Shown here one piece after another: positions 51,298 to 60,586 of a DNA stretch of 64,000 bases (position 1 is its first letter; each line of letters opens with the position of its first letter). The notes below the pieces were generated by a model, which saw only the letters and a program-made list of their open reading frames with translations, did no database searches and was not told the origin of the DNA. The stretch lies in NCBI GenBank assembly GCA_963798195.1, contig CAWCSF010000010.1, positions 1,364,001-1,428,000 of the forward strand, written 5' to 3'. The DNA comes from CAVSRC01 sp963798195. Its GTDB lineage: Bacteria > Pseudomonadota > Alphaproteobacteria > Rhizobiales > Kaistiaceae. The position numbers and the translations under genes are program-made.

Positions 51298-52701
51298 TCA
51301 AGATCCTACATCGGCCGCCGGAACGGTCATTCGCGCCAGCACTCCCCGTCCGCCGGCCCCGTCAGCCAGTTCAAAGGTTCCGCCAAATAGGGTTGCGATT
51401 TCGTCGGCGATGGAAAGCCCCAATCCCGCACCGCCGTCGTCGCCCTTGCGGATGCGCCCGAAACGCCGACGAGCCGCCTCACGAAGGTCCGGCGGAATTC
51501 CCGCACCATTGTCCTCGACCTCAAGAACCACCTGCCCGCCGCGACGGGCCACCCGCACCGTCGCCTCGGCGTCCCTGCCCGCGTAGCGGATCACGTTCTC
51601 GACGAGATTGCGGAGAAGCTCGCCGAACAACATCTCGTCGGCCTTGACCCGCGTGTCGCCGTCGCTCTCGAAGCCAAGGTCGATGCCCGCCTCGGCCGCC
51701 ATGGGCACGTAGGTCGCAGTCAGCCCCCCGGCGAGGCCGGCAAGATCGACAGTCTTGTCGGTGAGCCTGTTCGACGCCGCCTCATCCACGCGGGCGAGCA
51801 GCATCAGCTGCCCGAGGACGCGGTCGGCATGGACGAGCGCAGCATCGCCGACAGCCGTGGCAGCGCGGACCTCGTCCATCGATTTGGCCCGGTTCGCCAG
51901 CGCCAACTGGGTTCGCACGATCGCCAATGGCGTGCGCAACTGGTGGCTGGCGTTGCCGGTGAAATGTCTGAGCGCGCCAAGCGCTGCGCCAAGCCGCCCC
52001 ATGAAGCCATTGATTGTGGTCACCAGACCCGTGACCTCGTTGGGCACGCGCTGCTCGATAGGCCTGAGATCGCCCGGCGTGCGACGCCCGATGGCCTCGC
52101 CGAGGCGGTACAGCGGCTTGAGGCCCTGCGTCACTGCGAGCCACACCGCGACAGCGGCGCTGGCGATCAGCAGCACCTGGCGCAGCGCCGAGCGCAGCAG
52201 GATGTCCCGCGCGAGGTTGGCGCGGGCATTTGTGGTTTCCGCCACGGTGACACGGTAGCCGAGCGACGACAGGCCGGACGAGGCCGCGCCGGCAAGCACA
52301 CCAACGCGAATGGCATCGCCGCGGTACATGCTGTCGAAAAACGAGATGTCGCCGGGGTTCGCCGGTGGACCTTCGGGCTCGGGCAGATCGCGATAGCCGG
52401 TGATGAACGCGCCCGACGGCCCCTCGATCCGGTAGAAGACGCGGTCCTGCGCCGCCGAGGTCAGCATGTCGAGGGCGACATAGGGCACGTCGACCTCGAG
52501 CTTGCCGTTCTCGCCGACCACGACCCGTTCGCCGATAGCCAACGCCGAACCGGCAAGCACACGATCCGACACGGCGTTGGCGATATCGCGGGCATGGCGG
52601 TTCGTATCGTATGAGGCGATGGCACCGACGACGACCAGCGGAATGACGAGAAAGAAGAGAAGCCGCCGCCGCAGCGAGTACGGCCGTGCCGCGGTCGCCA
52701 T
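51298..52701 (-). CDS. TctE-type sensor histidine kinase
   Basis: Protein of 467 aa with two membrane helices (about 12-32 and 175-195) flanking a periplasmic sensing domain, HAMP-like region, then HisKA with the phospho-acceptor His in NASHQLRTPLAIVRT and an ATPase domain (N-box LVENVIRYAGRD, G-boxes DNGAGIP and GAGLGLSIAD). TctE family, controlling tricarboxylate transport. Start shares bases with the stop of the upstream response regulator gene (TGATG). Confidence 0.92.
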   Translation of the reverse strand: MATAARPYSLRRRLLFFLVIPLVVVGAIASYDTNRHARDIANAVSDRVLAGSALAIGERVVVGENGKLEVDVPYVALDMLTSAAQDRVFYRIEGPSGAFITGYRDLPEPEGPPANPGDISFFDSMYRGDAIRVGVLAGAASSGLSSLGYRVTVAETTNARANLARDILLRSALRQVLLIASAAVAVWLAVTQGLKPLYRLGEAIGRRTPGDLRPIEQRVPNEVTGLVTTINGFMGRLGAALGALRHFTGNASHQLRTPLAIVRTQLALANRAKSMDEVRAATAVGDAALVHADRVLGQLMLLARVDEAASNRLTDKTVDLAGLAGGLTATYVPMAAEAGIDLGFESDGDTRVKADEMLFGELLRNLVENVIRYAGRDAEATVRVARRGGQVVLEVEDNGAGIPPDLREAARRRFGRIRKGDDGGAGLGLSIADEIATLFGGTFELADGAGGRGVLARMTVPAADVGS

Positions 52702-53375
52702 CAGGCTGCGTCGTTCGCTTCGAGGTAATAGCCAAGCCCGCGCGCCGTACGGATCCTCAGGCCCATGACCGCGAACCGTTTCCTGAGGCGGCTCACATAC
52801 TGCTCGATGGCGTTGTCGCTGATGCCTTCGTCGAATGCCGACAGCGACTCCATGATCTGCTGCTTGGAGACGACGCGACCGGCGCCGAGCATCATGGTTT
52901 CAAGCACGCTCAACTCGCGCGCTGGCAGATCGATCAGACGCCCCTCGGCCGACAGCGAGCGTGCCTTCAGGTCGAGAGTCAGCGGGCCGAAGCTCACGGT
53001 GGACGTGCGCAGACCAGACCGACGGCGCAGCAGCGCCCGCACGCGGGCCTCCAGCTCGCCAATTTCGAACGGCTTTGCGAGGTAGTCGTCTGCGCCGAGA
53101 TCGAGACCGCGCACACGGTCCTCGAGGCTCGCACGTGCCGTGACCACCAGCACGGCGGCATCGCTGCGCCTCGCCCGCATGGAACGCAGCACGTCGAGCC
53201 CGTCCATTTCCGGCAGGGACAGATCGAGGATGACGAGGTCGTATTCGTGCGCCGCAGTAGCGGCATCGGCGGAAACGCCGTCCGAAACCACGTCCACGGC
53301 ATAGCCATCGTTCTTCAGAACGACGCTCAGGCCCCCCGCCAGCACCTTGTTGTCCTCAACGACAAGGACGCGCAT
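52701..53375 (-). CDS. TctD-type response regulator
   Basis: Protein of 224 aa of the OmpR family. Receiver: MRVLVVEDNKVLAGGL, phospho-Asp in LVILDLSLPEMDG and Lys in DDYLAKPFE. The C-terminal winged helix ends with SDNAIEQYVSRLRKRF and ARGLGYYLE. AAGGGAGAG precedes the ATG. Divergently transcribed from the periplasmic binding protein at 53449, with 73 bases between, so both promoters and probably its own binding site lie there. Confidence 0.93.
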   Translation of the reverse strand: MRVLVVEDNKVLAGGLSVVLKNDGYAVDVVSDGVSADAATAAHEYDLVILDLSLPEMDGLDVLRSMRARRSDAAVLVVTARASLEDRVRGLDLGADDYLAKPFEIGELEARVRALLRRRSGLRTSTVSFGPLTLDLKARSLSAEGRLIDLPARELSVLETMMLGAGRVVSKQQIMESLSAFDEGISDNAIEQYVSRLRKRFAVMGLRIRTARGLGYYLEANDAA

Positions 53376-53448
53376 GTCTCTCCCTTTGGGTGAGCGTAGT
53401 GGACCGCACCGGCCTTGTGAACATGAGATTCCGGGGCCATGGTCGGGC

Positions 53449-54522
53449 ATGCGGAGCCCATTTCTCTGGCCGGTTCTCGGCAGTCTTGTCCTTTTGGCGA
53501 GCGGTGTTGCGAATGCCGCGACCTACCCGGCGCTCTCCGGCAATCCCGCCGCGCGCACGGTCAACGTGTACTCGTCGCTGGACGAGGACATCTCGGGGCC
53601 CCTGATCAAGGCCTTTCAGGCCGCCAATCCCGAAATCGCAGTACGCTACGAGGAGTTGCAAACGGTCGACGTCTTCGACCGCATCATCAAGGAGACCGAC
53701 CGGGGCCTTCCGACCGGCGACGTGGCGATCTCATCTGCCATGGACCTCCAGATGAAGCTTGCCAACGACGGCTACGCGCAGGCGATTACAGCCCCATCAG
53801 CGTTCACGCTGCCTGAGTGGGCCACCTGGCGCAATACTGCCTTCGCGCTGACGTTCGAGCCGGCGGTGATCGTTTATAACAAGCAGGCGTTCGCCGGCCG
53901 GGAGCCGCCGCGCACCCACGGCGAACTCGTGCAGTTCCTGCGCGATTTCGGCGACACCTATTTTGGCCGGATCGGCACCTACGATGTCGAGCGCGCCGGT
54001 CTCGGTTTTCTCTTCCTCGCCCGCGACCAGGAGCACTACCGCGACATTTGGGATCTGGTCCGCGCCATGGGCAAGGCAGGGGTCAAGCTTTACTCGACGT
54101 CGTCGGCGATTCTGGAGCGCGTCGCCGACGGACGTTTCGTCCTCGGCTACAACATTCTGGGTTCGTATGCGCTGGGCTGGTCGGAACGGGCTCCCGATCT
54201 CGGCATCGTGCTACCGGCGGACTACACGGTCGTCATGTCGCGCATCGGCCTGGTGCCGAAGGCGGCGGCCGCTCCCGACCTTGGCGCGCGCTTCATCGAC
54301 TTCATGGTCTCCCGCGCCGGACAGACGGTGCTCGCGCGCGACATGCACCTGCCTGCCGTCCTGCCAGGCATCGCGAGCGGCGACACCATCGGCGGGATGC
54401 AGACCGAACCCGGCGGACAGTTGCGGACCGTGCCCGTGAGCCCCGCGCTGCTGGCCTATCTGGATCAGGTCAAGCGGGCTGGCCTCATTCGCCGCTGGAA
54501 CGACGCGCTGCGCGGACAATAG
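53449..54522 (+). CDS. Periplasmic substrate-binding protein (Fe3+/AfuA-like ABC family)
   Basis: Protein of 357 aa with a signal peptide (MRSPFLWPVLGSLVLLASGVANA). The opening NVYSSLDEDISGPLIKAFQ, then AVIVYNKQAF and SRAGQTVLARDMHLP, place it among the family-1 solute-binding proteins related to iron(III) receptors. No ABC permease or ATPase is adjacent; instead it lies between tctDE and tctCBA. Such orphan receptors next to TctDE may act as extra sensing component. Start chosen for the signal peptide. Confidence 0.88.
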   Translation: MRSPFLWPVLGSLVLLASGVANAATYPALSGNPAARTVNVYSSLDEDISGPLIKAFQAANPEIAVRYEELQTVDVFDRIIKETDRGLPTGDVAISSAMDLQMKLANDGYAQAITAPSAFTLPEWATWRNTAFALTFEPAVIVYNKQAFAGREPPRTHGELVQFLRDFGDTYFGRIGTYDVERAGLGFLFLARDQEHYRDIWDLVRAMGKAGVKLYSTSSAILERVADGRFVLGYNILGSYALGWSERAPDLGIVLPADYTVVMSRIGLVPKAAAAPDLGARFIDFMVSRAGQTVLARDMHLPAVLPGIASGDTIGGMQTEPGGQLRTVPVSPALLAYLDQVKRAGLIRRWNDALRGQ

Positions 54523-54615
54523 TGCACTGCAGCGTCAGGTTCCCGTCAGTTTGCTCTGATTTTGTGCAATGGTTGGGTGCCTGGAGGGCGCCCGGATGAC
54601 TGTTGGGAGGAACCC

Positions 54616-55590
54616 ATGACGAAATTTGCCGGCCTTGTGGCCGCAACCCTTTTGCTCGCGCCGCTGCCCGCGCTGGCTTTCGAGCCGGGCAATACCGAGT
54701 GCATCGCCCCGGCGGCTGCCGGCGGTGGCTGGGACTTCACCTGCCGCCAGGTCGGCAAGGCGCTCTATGACCTGAAGATCGTTCCCAATCCGGTTCAGGT
54801 GACCAACCTCGCCGGTGGCGGCGGCGGCGTCGCTTACGCCGAGGTTTTCGCCAAGCGCAATTCCGACAACAACCTCTTGGTCGCCGCGTCGTCGGCAACG
54901 ACCACACGTCTTGCCCAGGGTGCATTCCCCGGCTCGACGATGGATCAGATGCGCTGGGTCGCCAGCGTCGGGACCGACTTCGGCGTGATCGCCGTCGGCA
55001 AGGACTCGCCGATCAAGACGCTGCCCGAGCTGTTCGACAAGATCAAAGCCGATCCCTCTTCCGTCGCTTTCGCCGGCGGTTCGGCGGTTGGCGGCTGGGA
55101 TCACCTCAAGGTGCTGATCGCGGCCAAGGCGGCGGGCATCAACGACGTCACCAAGATCAAGTACGTCGCGTTCGACGGCGGCGGCGAGGCGGTAACGCAG
55201 CTTCTCGGCGGTCACGTCCAGGCGTTCACCGGCGACCTGTCGGAAGCCAAGGGCTTCGTCAACTCCGGCGACATCAAGGTGCTGGCCGTGCTTGCGCCCG
55301 ACCGCCTTCCCGGCGACTTCGGTTCGTTCCCGACCGCCAAGGAACAGGGCATCGACGCGGTCGGCGCCAACTGGCGCGGCTTCTATGCGCCGGGCAAGAT
55401 GTCCGATGATGCCTACAACTTCTGGGTCGACGCGGTGAAGAAGACCTACGACTCGAAGGAGTGGAAGGACATCATGGCTGCCAACGGCCTGATGCCGCTC
55501 GACCTGCAGGGCAAGGAATTCACCGCCTTCGTCAAGAAGCAGATCGACGATACGGAATCGCTCAGCCGCGAAATCGGCATCCTCAAGTAA
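54616..55590 (+). CDS. tctC: Tripartite tricarboxylate transporter receptor TctC
   Basis: Protein of 324 aa with signal peptide (MTKFAGLVAATLLLAPLPALA) and GGGAGG upstream. TctC/BugT-like: IAPAAAGGGWDFTCRQVGKAL, VGGWDHLKVLIAAKAAG and YVAFDGGGEAVTQLLGGHV. Binds organic acids such as citrate in the periplasm and hands them to TctAB. First gene of a compact tctCBA operon. Confidence 0.92.
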   Translation: MTKFAGLVAATLLLAPLPALAFEPGNTECIAPAAAGGGWDFTCRQVGKALYDLKIVPNPVQVTNLAGGGGGVAYAEVFAKRNSDNNLLVAASSATTTRLAQGAFPGSTMDQMRWVASVGTDFGVIAVGKDSPIKTLPELFDKIKADPSSVAFAGGSAVGGWDHLKVLIAAKAAGINDVTKIKYVAFDGGGEAVTQLLGGHVQAFTGDLSEAKGFVNSGDIKVLAVLAPDRLPGDFGSFPTAKEQGIDAVGANWRGFYAPGKMSDDAYNFWVDAVKKTYDSKEWKDIMAANGLMPLDLQGKEFTAFVKKQIDDTESLSREIGILK

Positions 55591-55603
55591 GCGGCGACAC
55601 GCC

Positions 55604-56035
55604 TTGAGCGATCGCGCCCTCGGCGCCGCGTGCATCCTGCTCGCGGCGTTCTACGCCTACTTCGCGGCGCAGACCCAGGTCGGCTTCATGTCCGACACGC
55701 TTGGGCCGAAGGCTTTTCCCTTCATCATCGCCGGCGTGCTCGCGCTCGCCGGCGTTTATCCGCTCCTGCGGCCCGACCCGGAGCCGGACTGGCCGGCGCT
55801 CGGCCGCATCCTGGAGATCGTCTTCGCCGCGGCGCTGATGATCGCCTACACCTTCGCCCTGCCGGAATTTGGTTTCGTTGCCTCCACTGCTGTCACGGCC
55901 GGGCTGCTGAGCTGGCGGCTGACGGCGAAGCCGCTTGCCGCAGCCGTCGCGGGCGTTGCCATCGCGGTCGGCATCTACGTCGTGTTCCACCTCGTACTCG
56001 GCCTGTCGCTGGCGCGCGGGCCCTGGGGCTTCTGA
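55604..56035 (+). CDS. tctB: Tripartite tricarboxylate transporter small subunit TctB
   Basis: Protein of 143 aa with four hydrophobic segments, starting from a TTG 13 bases after tctC. FPFIIAGVLALAGVYPLLRPDPEPDW and the C-terminal helices fit the TctB family. It forms the small membrane subunit with TctA. Confidence 0.9.
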   Translation: MSDRALGAACILLAAFYAYFAAQTQVGFMSDTLGPKAFPFIIAGVLALAGVYPLLRPDPEPDWPALGRILEIVFAAALMIAYTFALPEFGFVASTAVTAGLLSWRLTAKPLAAAVAGVAIAVGIYVVFHLVLGLSLARGPWGF

Positions 56036-56047
56036 GAAGGGGACCGC

Positions 56048-57580
56048 ATGGACGCACTCAGCCATCTCGCCGACGGGTTCGCCATCGCACTGACATGGCA
56101 AAACCTCGGCCTCGCCCTGATCGGCTGCATCCTCGGCACGATAATCGGAGCCCTCCCCGGCCTCGGACCGTCCAACGGCGTCGCAATCCTGATCCCCCTC
56201 GCCTTTACGCTCGGCCTGCCGGCGACCCCGGCATTGATCCTGCTGACCAGCGTCTATTACGGCGCCATGTATGGCGGGCGCATCTCGTCGATCCTGCTCA
56301 ACATCCCCGGCGACGAACCGGCGCTGATGACAACGCTCGACGGCTACCCGATGGCGCGCAAGGGACAGGCGGGCGAGGCGCTGGCGCTATCCGGCATCGC
56401 CTCGTTCGTGGGCGCGTTCTTCGCGACCTGGGGCCTCGTCTTCATCGCACCGCAGCTGGTGAAGGTCGCGCTGCTCTTTGGCCCTGCCGAATATTTCGCG
56501 CTGTTCACCCTCGCCTTCGCGACGCTTGGCGGCATCGCCAGCCGAAATCAGGCCAAGGCGGCGATCGCCGCAGCCCTCGGGCTCGGCATCGCCATGATCG
56601 GCGTCGACCATCAGACTGGTGTGCCGCGCCTGACCTTCGGCGACATACACCTTTATGACGGCATCGACTTCCTCGTGGCCATCGTGGGGTTGTTCGCGAT
56701 CTCCGAGGTTTTCCTGTTTCTCGAGCACAAGGGCCAGGGCGAGGCGAACAAGCCGCCGCCGCTCGGCCGGATCACCGCGCCGCTGTCGATGATCAAGGCA
56801 TCCGCCGGCACCATGGGCCGCAGCACGATCGTCGGCTTTCTTGCTGGCGTGCTGCCCGGCGCCGGTGCCTCGCTCGGTTCGTTCATCTCCTACACCATCG
56901 AAAAGCGCCTCAACGACAAGGACGGCACATTCGGCAAGGGCGACCCGCGCGGCGTCGCCGCACCGGAAGCCGGCAACAATGCCGCCGCGGGCGGCGCGCT
57001 GGTGCCCATGCTGGCGCTCGGCGTTCCCGGCTCCGGCACGACGGCGGTGCTGCTCGCCATGCTGCTGGCGCTCAACATCACGCCCGGCCCGCTGCTCTTC
57101 AACCAGCATCCCGACGTGGTCTGGGGGCTGATCGCGGCCCTGTTCATCGGCAACGTCATGCTGCTGCTGCTCAACATCCCGATGGTCGGGCTGTTCGTCC
57201 GCGTGCTTCAGGTTCCGGCGAAATACCTCATGCCGACAGTGGCCATGATCTCGTTCGTCGGCATCTACGGCATCTCGGGCTCGACCTTCGACCTGCTGGT
57301 GATGATCGCCTTCGGCGTCCTCGGCTACCTTTTGCGCAAGCTCGACGTGCCACTGGTGCCGGTCATCCTCGGCGTGCTGCTTGGCAACGCGATGGAAACC
57401 AACCTCCGCCGCGCCCTGACGATCTCCGACGGCGACTGGTCGATCCTGTGGGGAAGCTGGCTGGCGATCGGCATCTGGACGCTGGCGATCGTCGGTGGCG
57501 TGCTGCCGATCGTGCTCGGCCGCTATTTCCGCCCCAAGATCGCCGATGAACCGATCGGCGAAGGCACCGATCCGGATTAG
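56048..57580 (+). CDS. tctA: Tripartite tricarboxylate transporter large subunit TctA
   Basis: Protein of 510 aa with about 12 hydrophobic helices. TctA signature segments: GLGPSNGVAILIPLAFTLG, YYGAMYGGRISSILLNIPG, GFLAGVLPGAGASLGSFISYTIEK and APEAGNNAAAGGALVPML. It is the membrane channel of the TctCBA carrier. The stop is eight bases from the convergent sorbosone-dehydrogenase-like gene. Confidence 0.94.
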   Translation: MDALSHLADGFAIALTWQNLGLALIGCILGTIIGALPGLGPSNGVAILIPLAFTLGLPATPALILLTSVYYGAMYGGRISSILLNIPGDEPALMTTLDGYPMARKGQAGEALALSGIASFVGAFFATWGLVFIAPQLVKVALLFGPAEYFALFTLAFATLGGIASRNQAKAAIAAALGLGIAMIGVDHQTGVPRLTFGDIHLYDGIDFLVAIVGLFAISEVFLFLEHKGQGEANKPPPLGRITAPLSMIKASAGTMGRSTIVGFLAGVLPGAGASLGSFISYTIEKRLNDKDGTFGKGDPRGVAAPEAGNNAAAGGALVPMLALGVPGSGTTAVLLAMLLALNITPGPLLFNQHPDVVWGLIAALFIGNVMLLLLNIPMVGLFVRVLQVPAKYLMPTVAMISFVGIYGISGSTFDLLVMIAFGVLGYLLRKLDVPLVPVILGVLLGNAMETNLRRALTISDGDWSILWGSWLAIGIWTLAIVGGVLPIVLGRYFRPKIADEPIGEGTDPD

Positions 57581-57588
57581 GCGGTCAA

Positions 57589-58935
57589 CTATTTCTTCGC
57601 GGTGACGCGCCAGACGGTGCCGTTGCCGTCCTCGCTGAACAGCAGCGCACCGTCGTGGGCAACCGCGATGCCGACCGGCCGGCCCCAGATGTCCTCCTCG
57701 GACAGGACGAAGCCGGTGACGAAGTCCTCGTATTCGCCGGTAGGCGCGCCGTCCTTCATGACGATGCGCACGACCTTGTAGCCGGTGCGCGTCTCGCGGT
57801 TCCAGGAGCCGTGCAGCGTGACGAACCCGTCGCCGCGATACTCCGGCGGAAAGGCATCGCCGTCGTAGAACGCGATGCCCAGCGGCGCGGAGTGCGCCTG
57901 CAGCAGAACGTCGGGAACGGTGATCTTGCCCTTCAGGTCGGCCCGCTCCCCATCGTGGCGCGGATCCTGATTGTCGCCGATGTAGTACCAGGGCCAGCCG
58001 TAGAACTTGCCCTCGCCGACACGGGTGGCGTAGTCGGGCGGCAGGTCGTTGCCGAGGCCATCCCGTTCGTTGGTGGCGCACCAGACGTCTCCCGTGGCCG
58101 GTTGGATGGCGATGCCGGCGCAGTTGCGGATGCCGGTGCCATAGATGCGGCCATTGTTGCCATCGGCGTCGAAGGCGAGCACCGCAGCGCGGCCCTCCTC
58201 CCGGCCCCACGCGGCACCGACGCCAAGGGCCGCTTCGTATTGCGCGATGAAATCGGGTTCGCGCGGCGGCAGGCCTTCTCCGGCATTCGATCCGGAACCA
58301 ACCGCGACATAGAGGACCTTGCCATCCGACGAGAAGGCGATGTCGCGCGTGCTGTGGCCTCCGGTTGGAATGCCGCCCACGACGTCCTCCGGCTCACCGG
58401 ATGCCACGAGATCGCCGCTGCGATACGGGAAACGCACCACGCTCCCCGACTGGCCGACATAGACCCATTCCGGGTCCGGCCCCGGCGGATAGAACGCGAT
58501 CCCGTACGGGTAGCGCAGACCGCTGGCGAAGACCGCATCCTCCGACGGCGTCTCGGCGCCATCGGCGGCGCGGAAGACGTGGATGCGGTTGGCTTCACTT
58601 TCCGCGACGAAGACGTCGCCGTTCGGCGCGACGCGTACCGCGCGCGGATTGACCAGGCCGCTGGCGAAGAGATTGATCGCGAACCCGTCCGGAACGTTGG
58701 GCAGCGTGCCGGGCTGCACGCGGACAAGCCGGGCACCGTTGCCGACGGATTCATTGCCCGCCGGCGCGGGCAGGTCTTCGGGCCGGATCAGGCGGCGAAC
58801 GCCCGGCGCGTCGTTCCGCCAATCGCTCATTGCTGCGCCGCCTGTGAGCACGTCAGCGGCCGAAGCAACGCCGGCGAAAAGAATGACCGGCAGGAGCGCC
58901 GCGAGGCCCGCCACTTTCAACGATCGAGCAGGCAT
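57589..58935 (-). CDS. Exported PQQ-type sorbosone dehydrogenase-like protein (copy 1)
   Basis: Protein of 448 aa with a signal peptide, periplasmic. Six-bladed beta-propeller: PNGDVFVAESEANRIHVF, RDIAFSSDGKVLYVAVGSGSN, RIYGTGIRNCAGIAIQPATG, NERDGLGNDLPPDYATRV, GEGKFYGWPWYYIGDNQDP and LHGSWNRETRTGYKVV. These match L-sorbosone/glucose dehydrogenase GDH-B family, which uses PQQ. Catalytic His and cofactor Arg residues cannot be assigned with confidence. A GGGAGG precedes the ATG. A second copy follows upstream on the same strand. Confidence 0.88.
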   Translation of the reverse strand: MPARSLKVAGLAALLPVILFAGVASAADVLTGGAAMSDWRNDAPGVRRLIRPEDLPAPAGNESVGNGARLVRVQPGTLPNVPDGFAINLFASGLVNPRAVRVAPNGDVFVAESEANRIHVFRAADGAETPSEDAVFASGLRYPYGIAFYPPGPDPEWVYVGQSGSVVRFPYRSGDLVASGEPEDVVGGIPTGGHSTRDIAFSSDGKVLYVAVGSGSNAGEGLPPREPDFIAQYEAALGVGAAWGREEGRAAVLAFDADGNNGRIYGTGIRNCAGIAIQPATGDVWCATNERDGLGNDLPPDYATRVGEGKFYGWPWYYIGDNQDPRHDGERADLKGKITVPDVLLQAHSAPLGIAFYDGDAFPPEYRGDGFVTLHGSWNRETRTGYKVVRIVMKDGAPTGEYEDFVTGFVLSEEDIWGRPVGIAVAHDGALLFSEDGNGTVWRVTAKK

Positions 58936-58984
58936 GGCCGGTTTCCTCCCGAATTCGCCAAGTTTGGACCGTCCAGCGGAAATG

Positions 58985-59014
58985 GAAAAGCCCGGCGGAG
59001 AACACTCCGCCGGG
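58985..59014 (-). terminator. Rho-independent terminator of the upstream copy-2 gene
   Basis: Perfect 10-base inverted repeat CCCGGCGGAG-AACA-CTCCGCCGGG at 58991-59014 preceded by AAAAG, giving U residues after the hairpin on the minus strand. It is 35 bases beyond the stop of the gene at 59049 and separates the two related genes into independent units. Confidence 0.85.
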
Positions 59015-59048
59015 CCAGTTATTCGATACCTATGTGCTTGCGTTTCTA

Positions 59049-60458
59049 CTACGAGGGCGCGTCCTGCGTGGAGATGCGCCAGATCGTACCGCTGCCGTCC
59101 TCGCTGACGATCAGCGAACCGTCGTGCGCGACTTCAACTCCGACCGGGCGACCCCAGACGTTGTCGGCGTCCTTGACGAAGCCCGTCATGAAGTCCTCGT
59201 AAGCGCCGGTCGGCTTGCCGTCCTCGAACTTCAGACGGACGACCTTGTAGCCGGTGCGCTTGCCGCGGTTCCACGAACCGTGCATGGCGACGAACGCATC
59301 GCCCTTGTATTCGGCCGGGAACATGTCGCCGTCATAGAACGCGATGTTCAGCGGCGCGGAGTGGGCCTGGAACAGCACGTCCGGAACCGTCACCTTGTCG
59401 GCCAAGTCTGGACGCTGGCCCTTCAGCGGGGCCCGCGGATCCTCGTTGGAGCCGATGTAGTACCACGGCCAGCCGTAGAACTTGCCCTCCTGAACGTGCG
59501 TAGCGTAATCGCTCGGAACGTTGTCGCCGAGGCCGTCGCGCTCATTGGTGACGCACCACGGATCGCCCGTGGCCGGCTGGATGGTCAGGCCGGAGCAGTT
59601 GCGGATGCCGGTCGCGAAGACGCGGCGATTTGAACCATCCGGGTTGAAGGCGATGACCGCGGCGCGACCCTTCTCTTCGCCCCACATCTCACCGAGTGGC
59701 TGGTCCTTCGCCCACGCGTCGATGCCACCATCCGGCAGGCCAGTAACCTGTTCGGCGATATTCGAACCCGAGCCGACCGCGAGATAGAGCGTCTTGCCAT
59801 CCGGCGAGAACGCAATGTCGCGCGTCCAGTGATGGTTCGGCGGGATGTTGTCGATGATCGTCTCGGCCGGACCGGAAGCCTTCAAGTCGCCCTCCTTGTA
59901 AGGGAAGCGGACGACGCTGCCGGCATTGCCGACGTAGACCCATTTCGGATTATCGAGCGGATAGAACGCCACGCCATATGGCTGGTCGAGGTTATCGGTT
60001 GCGAAGACCGAATCCTCGACTGGCTTCGCCTGGCCATCCTTCATCCGCAACACATGGATTTCGTTGGCGACACTGTCGGCGAAGAACAGATCCCCGTTCG
60101 GCGCCATCTTGATGTCGCGGGGCCCCTCGAGGCCGCTCTCGACCAACTCGACCTTGAAACCATCGAGGACCGTCGGCATAGCGCCGTCCGGACGTTCGAT
60201 AAGCCCAGGCGCATTGCTGGCCGATTTCGTGGCGAACGGCTTGGGCAGATCGCTGGGTTCGATCTTGCGCCAGACGCCGGGCTTGTTGTCCTGCCAGCCG
60301 CCAAAAGCCGCGCTTCCCGTCAGCATGTCATTCATGCTGGCCTGGGGAGCGCCCGCCTTGGCCGCATCGGTTTGCATGGCATTGTCCGCCGCCAGCGCGA
60401 ACGCCGGCACCGCAACAATTGCCGAGACCGCTAGCGCGATCGTCGATTGTCTTCTCAT
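59049..60458 (-). CDS. Exported PQQ-type sorbosone dehydrogenase-like protein (copy 2)
   Basis: Protein of 469 aa with signal peptide (MRRQSTIALAVSAIVAVPAF...ALA) and GGGAG upstream. Close relative of the adjacent copy: APNGDLFFADSVANEIHVL, RDIAFSPDGKTLYLAVGSGSN, IRNCSGLTIQPATGDPW, NERDGLGDNVPSDYATHV and GEGKFYGWPWYYIG-like QEGKFYGWPWYYIGSN. Divergent from UDG at 60587, with about 130 bases between. The two copies arose by duplication; different lead segments and separate termination suggest different regulation. Confidence 0.88.
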   Translation of the reverse strand: MRRQSTIALAVSAIVAVPAFALAADNAMQTDAAKAGAPQASMNDMLTGSAAFGGWQDNKPGVWRKIEPSDLPKPFATKSASNAPGLIERPDGAMPTVLDGFKVELVESGLEGPRDIKMAPNGDLFFADSVANEIHVLRMKDGQAKPVEDSVFATDNLDQPYGVAFYPLDNPKWVYVGNAGSVVRFPYKEGDLKASGPAETIIDNIPPNHHWTRDIAFSPDGKTLYLAVGSGSNIAEQVTGLPDGGIDAWAKDQPLGEMWGEEKGRAAVIAFNPDGSNRRVFATGIRNCSGLTIQPATGDPWCVTNERDGLGDNVPSDYATHVQEGKFYGWPWYYIGSNEDPRAPLKGQRPDLADKVTVPDVLFQAHSAPLNIAFYDGDMFPAEYKGDAFVAMHGSWNRGKRTGYKVVRLKFEDGKPTGAYEDFMTGFVKDADNVWGRPVGVEVAHDGSLIVSEDGSGTIWRISTQDAPS

Positions 60459-60586
60459 CCTACTTGAACTCCCAACTGGGCAGCGCCCACCGCCTCTCCG
60501 CTTCTCGCGGATCGTGCTATGGAAAAGCGCAGAGGCGGGTCGTAGTTCCCCGTTTTCCTGACGCCTCACACACACGTGACATCGAG

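Noticed and set aside
56387..58210. A 607-codon minus-strand frame running through tctA into the sorbosone-dehydrogenase region
   Set aside because: It starts in a wrong frame of a gene on the same strand and then crosses antisense to tctA; low-complexity composition.
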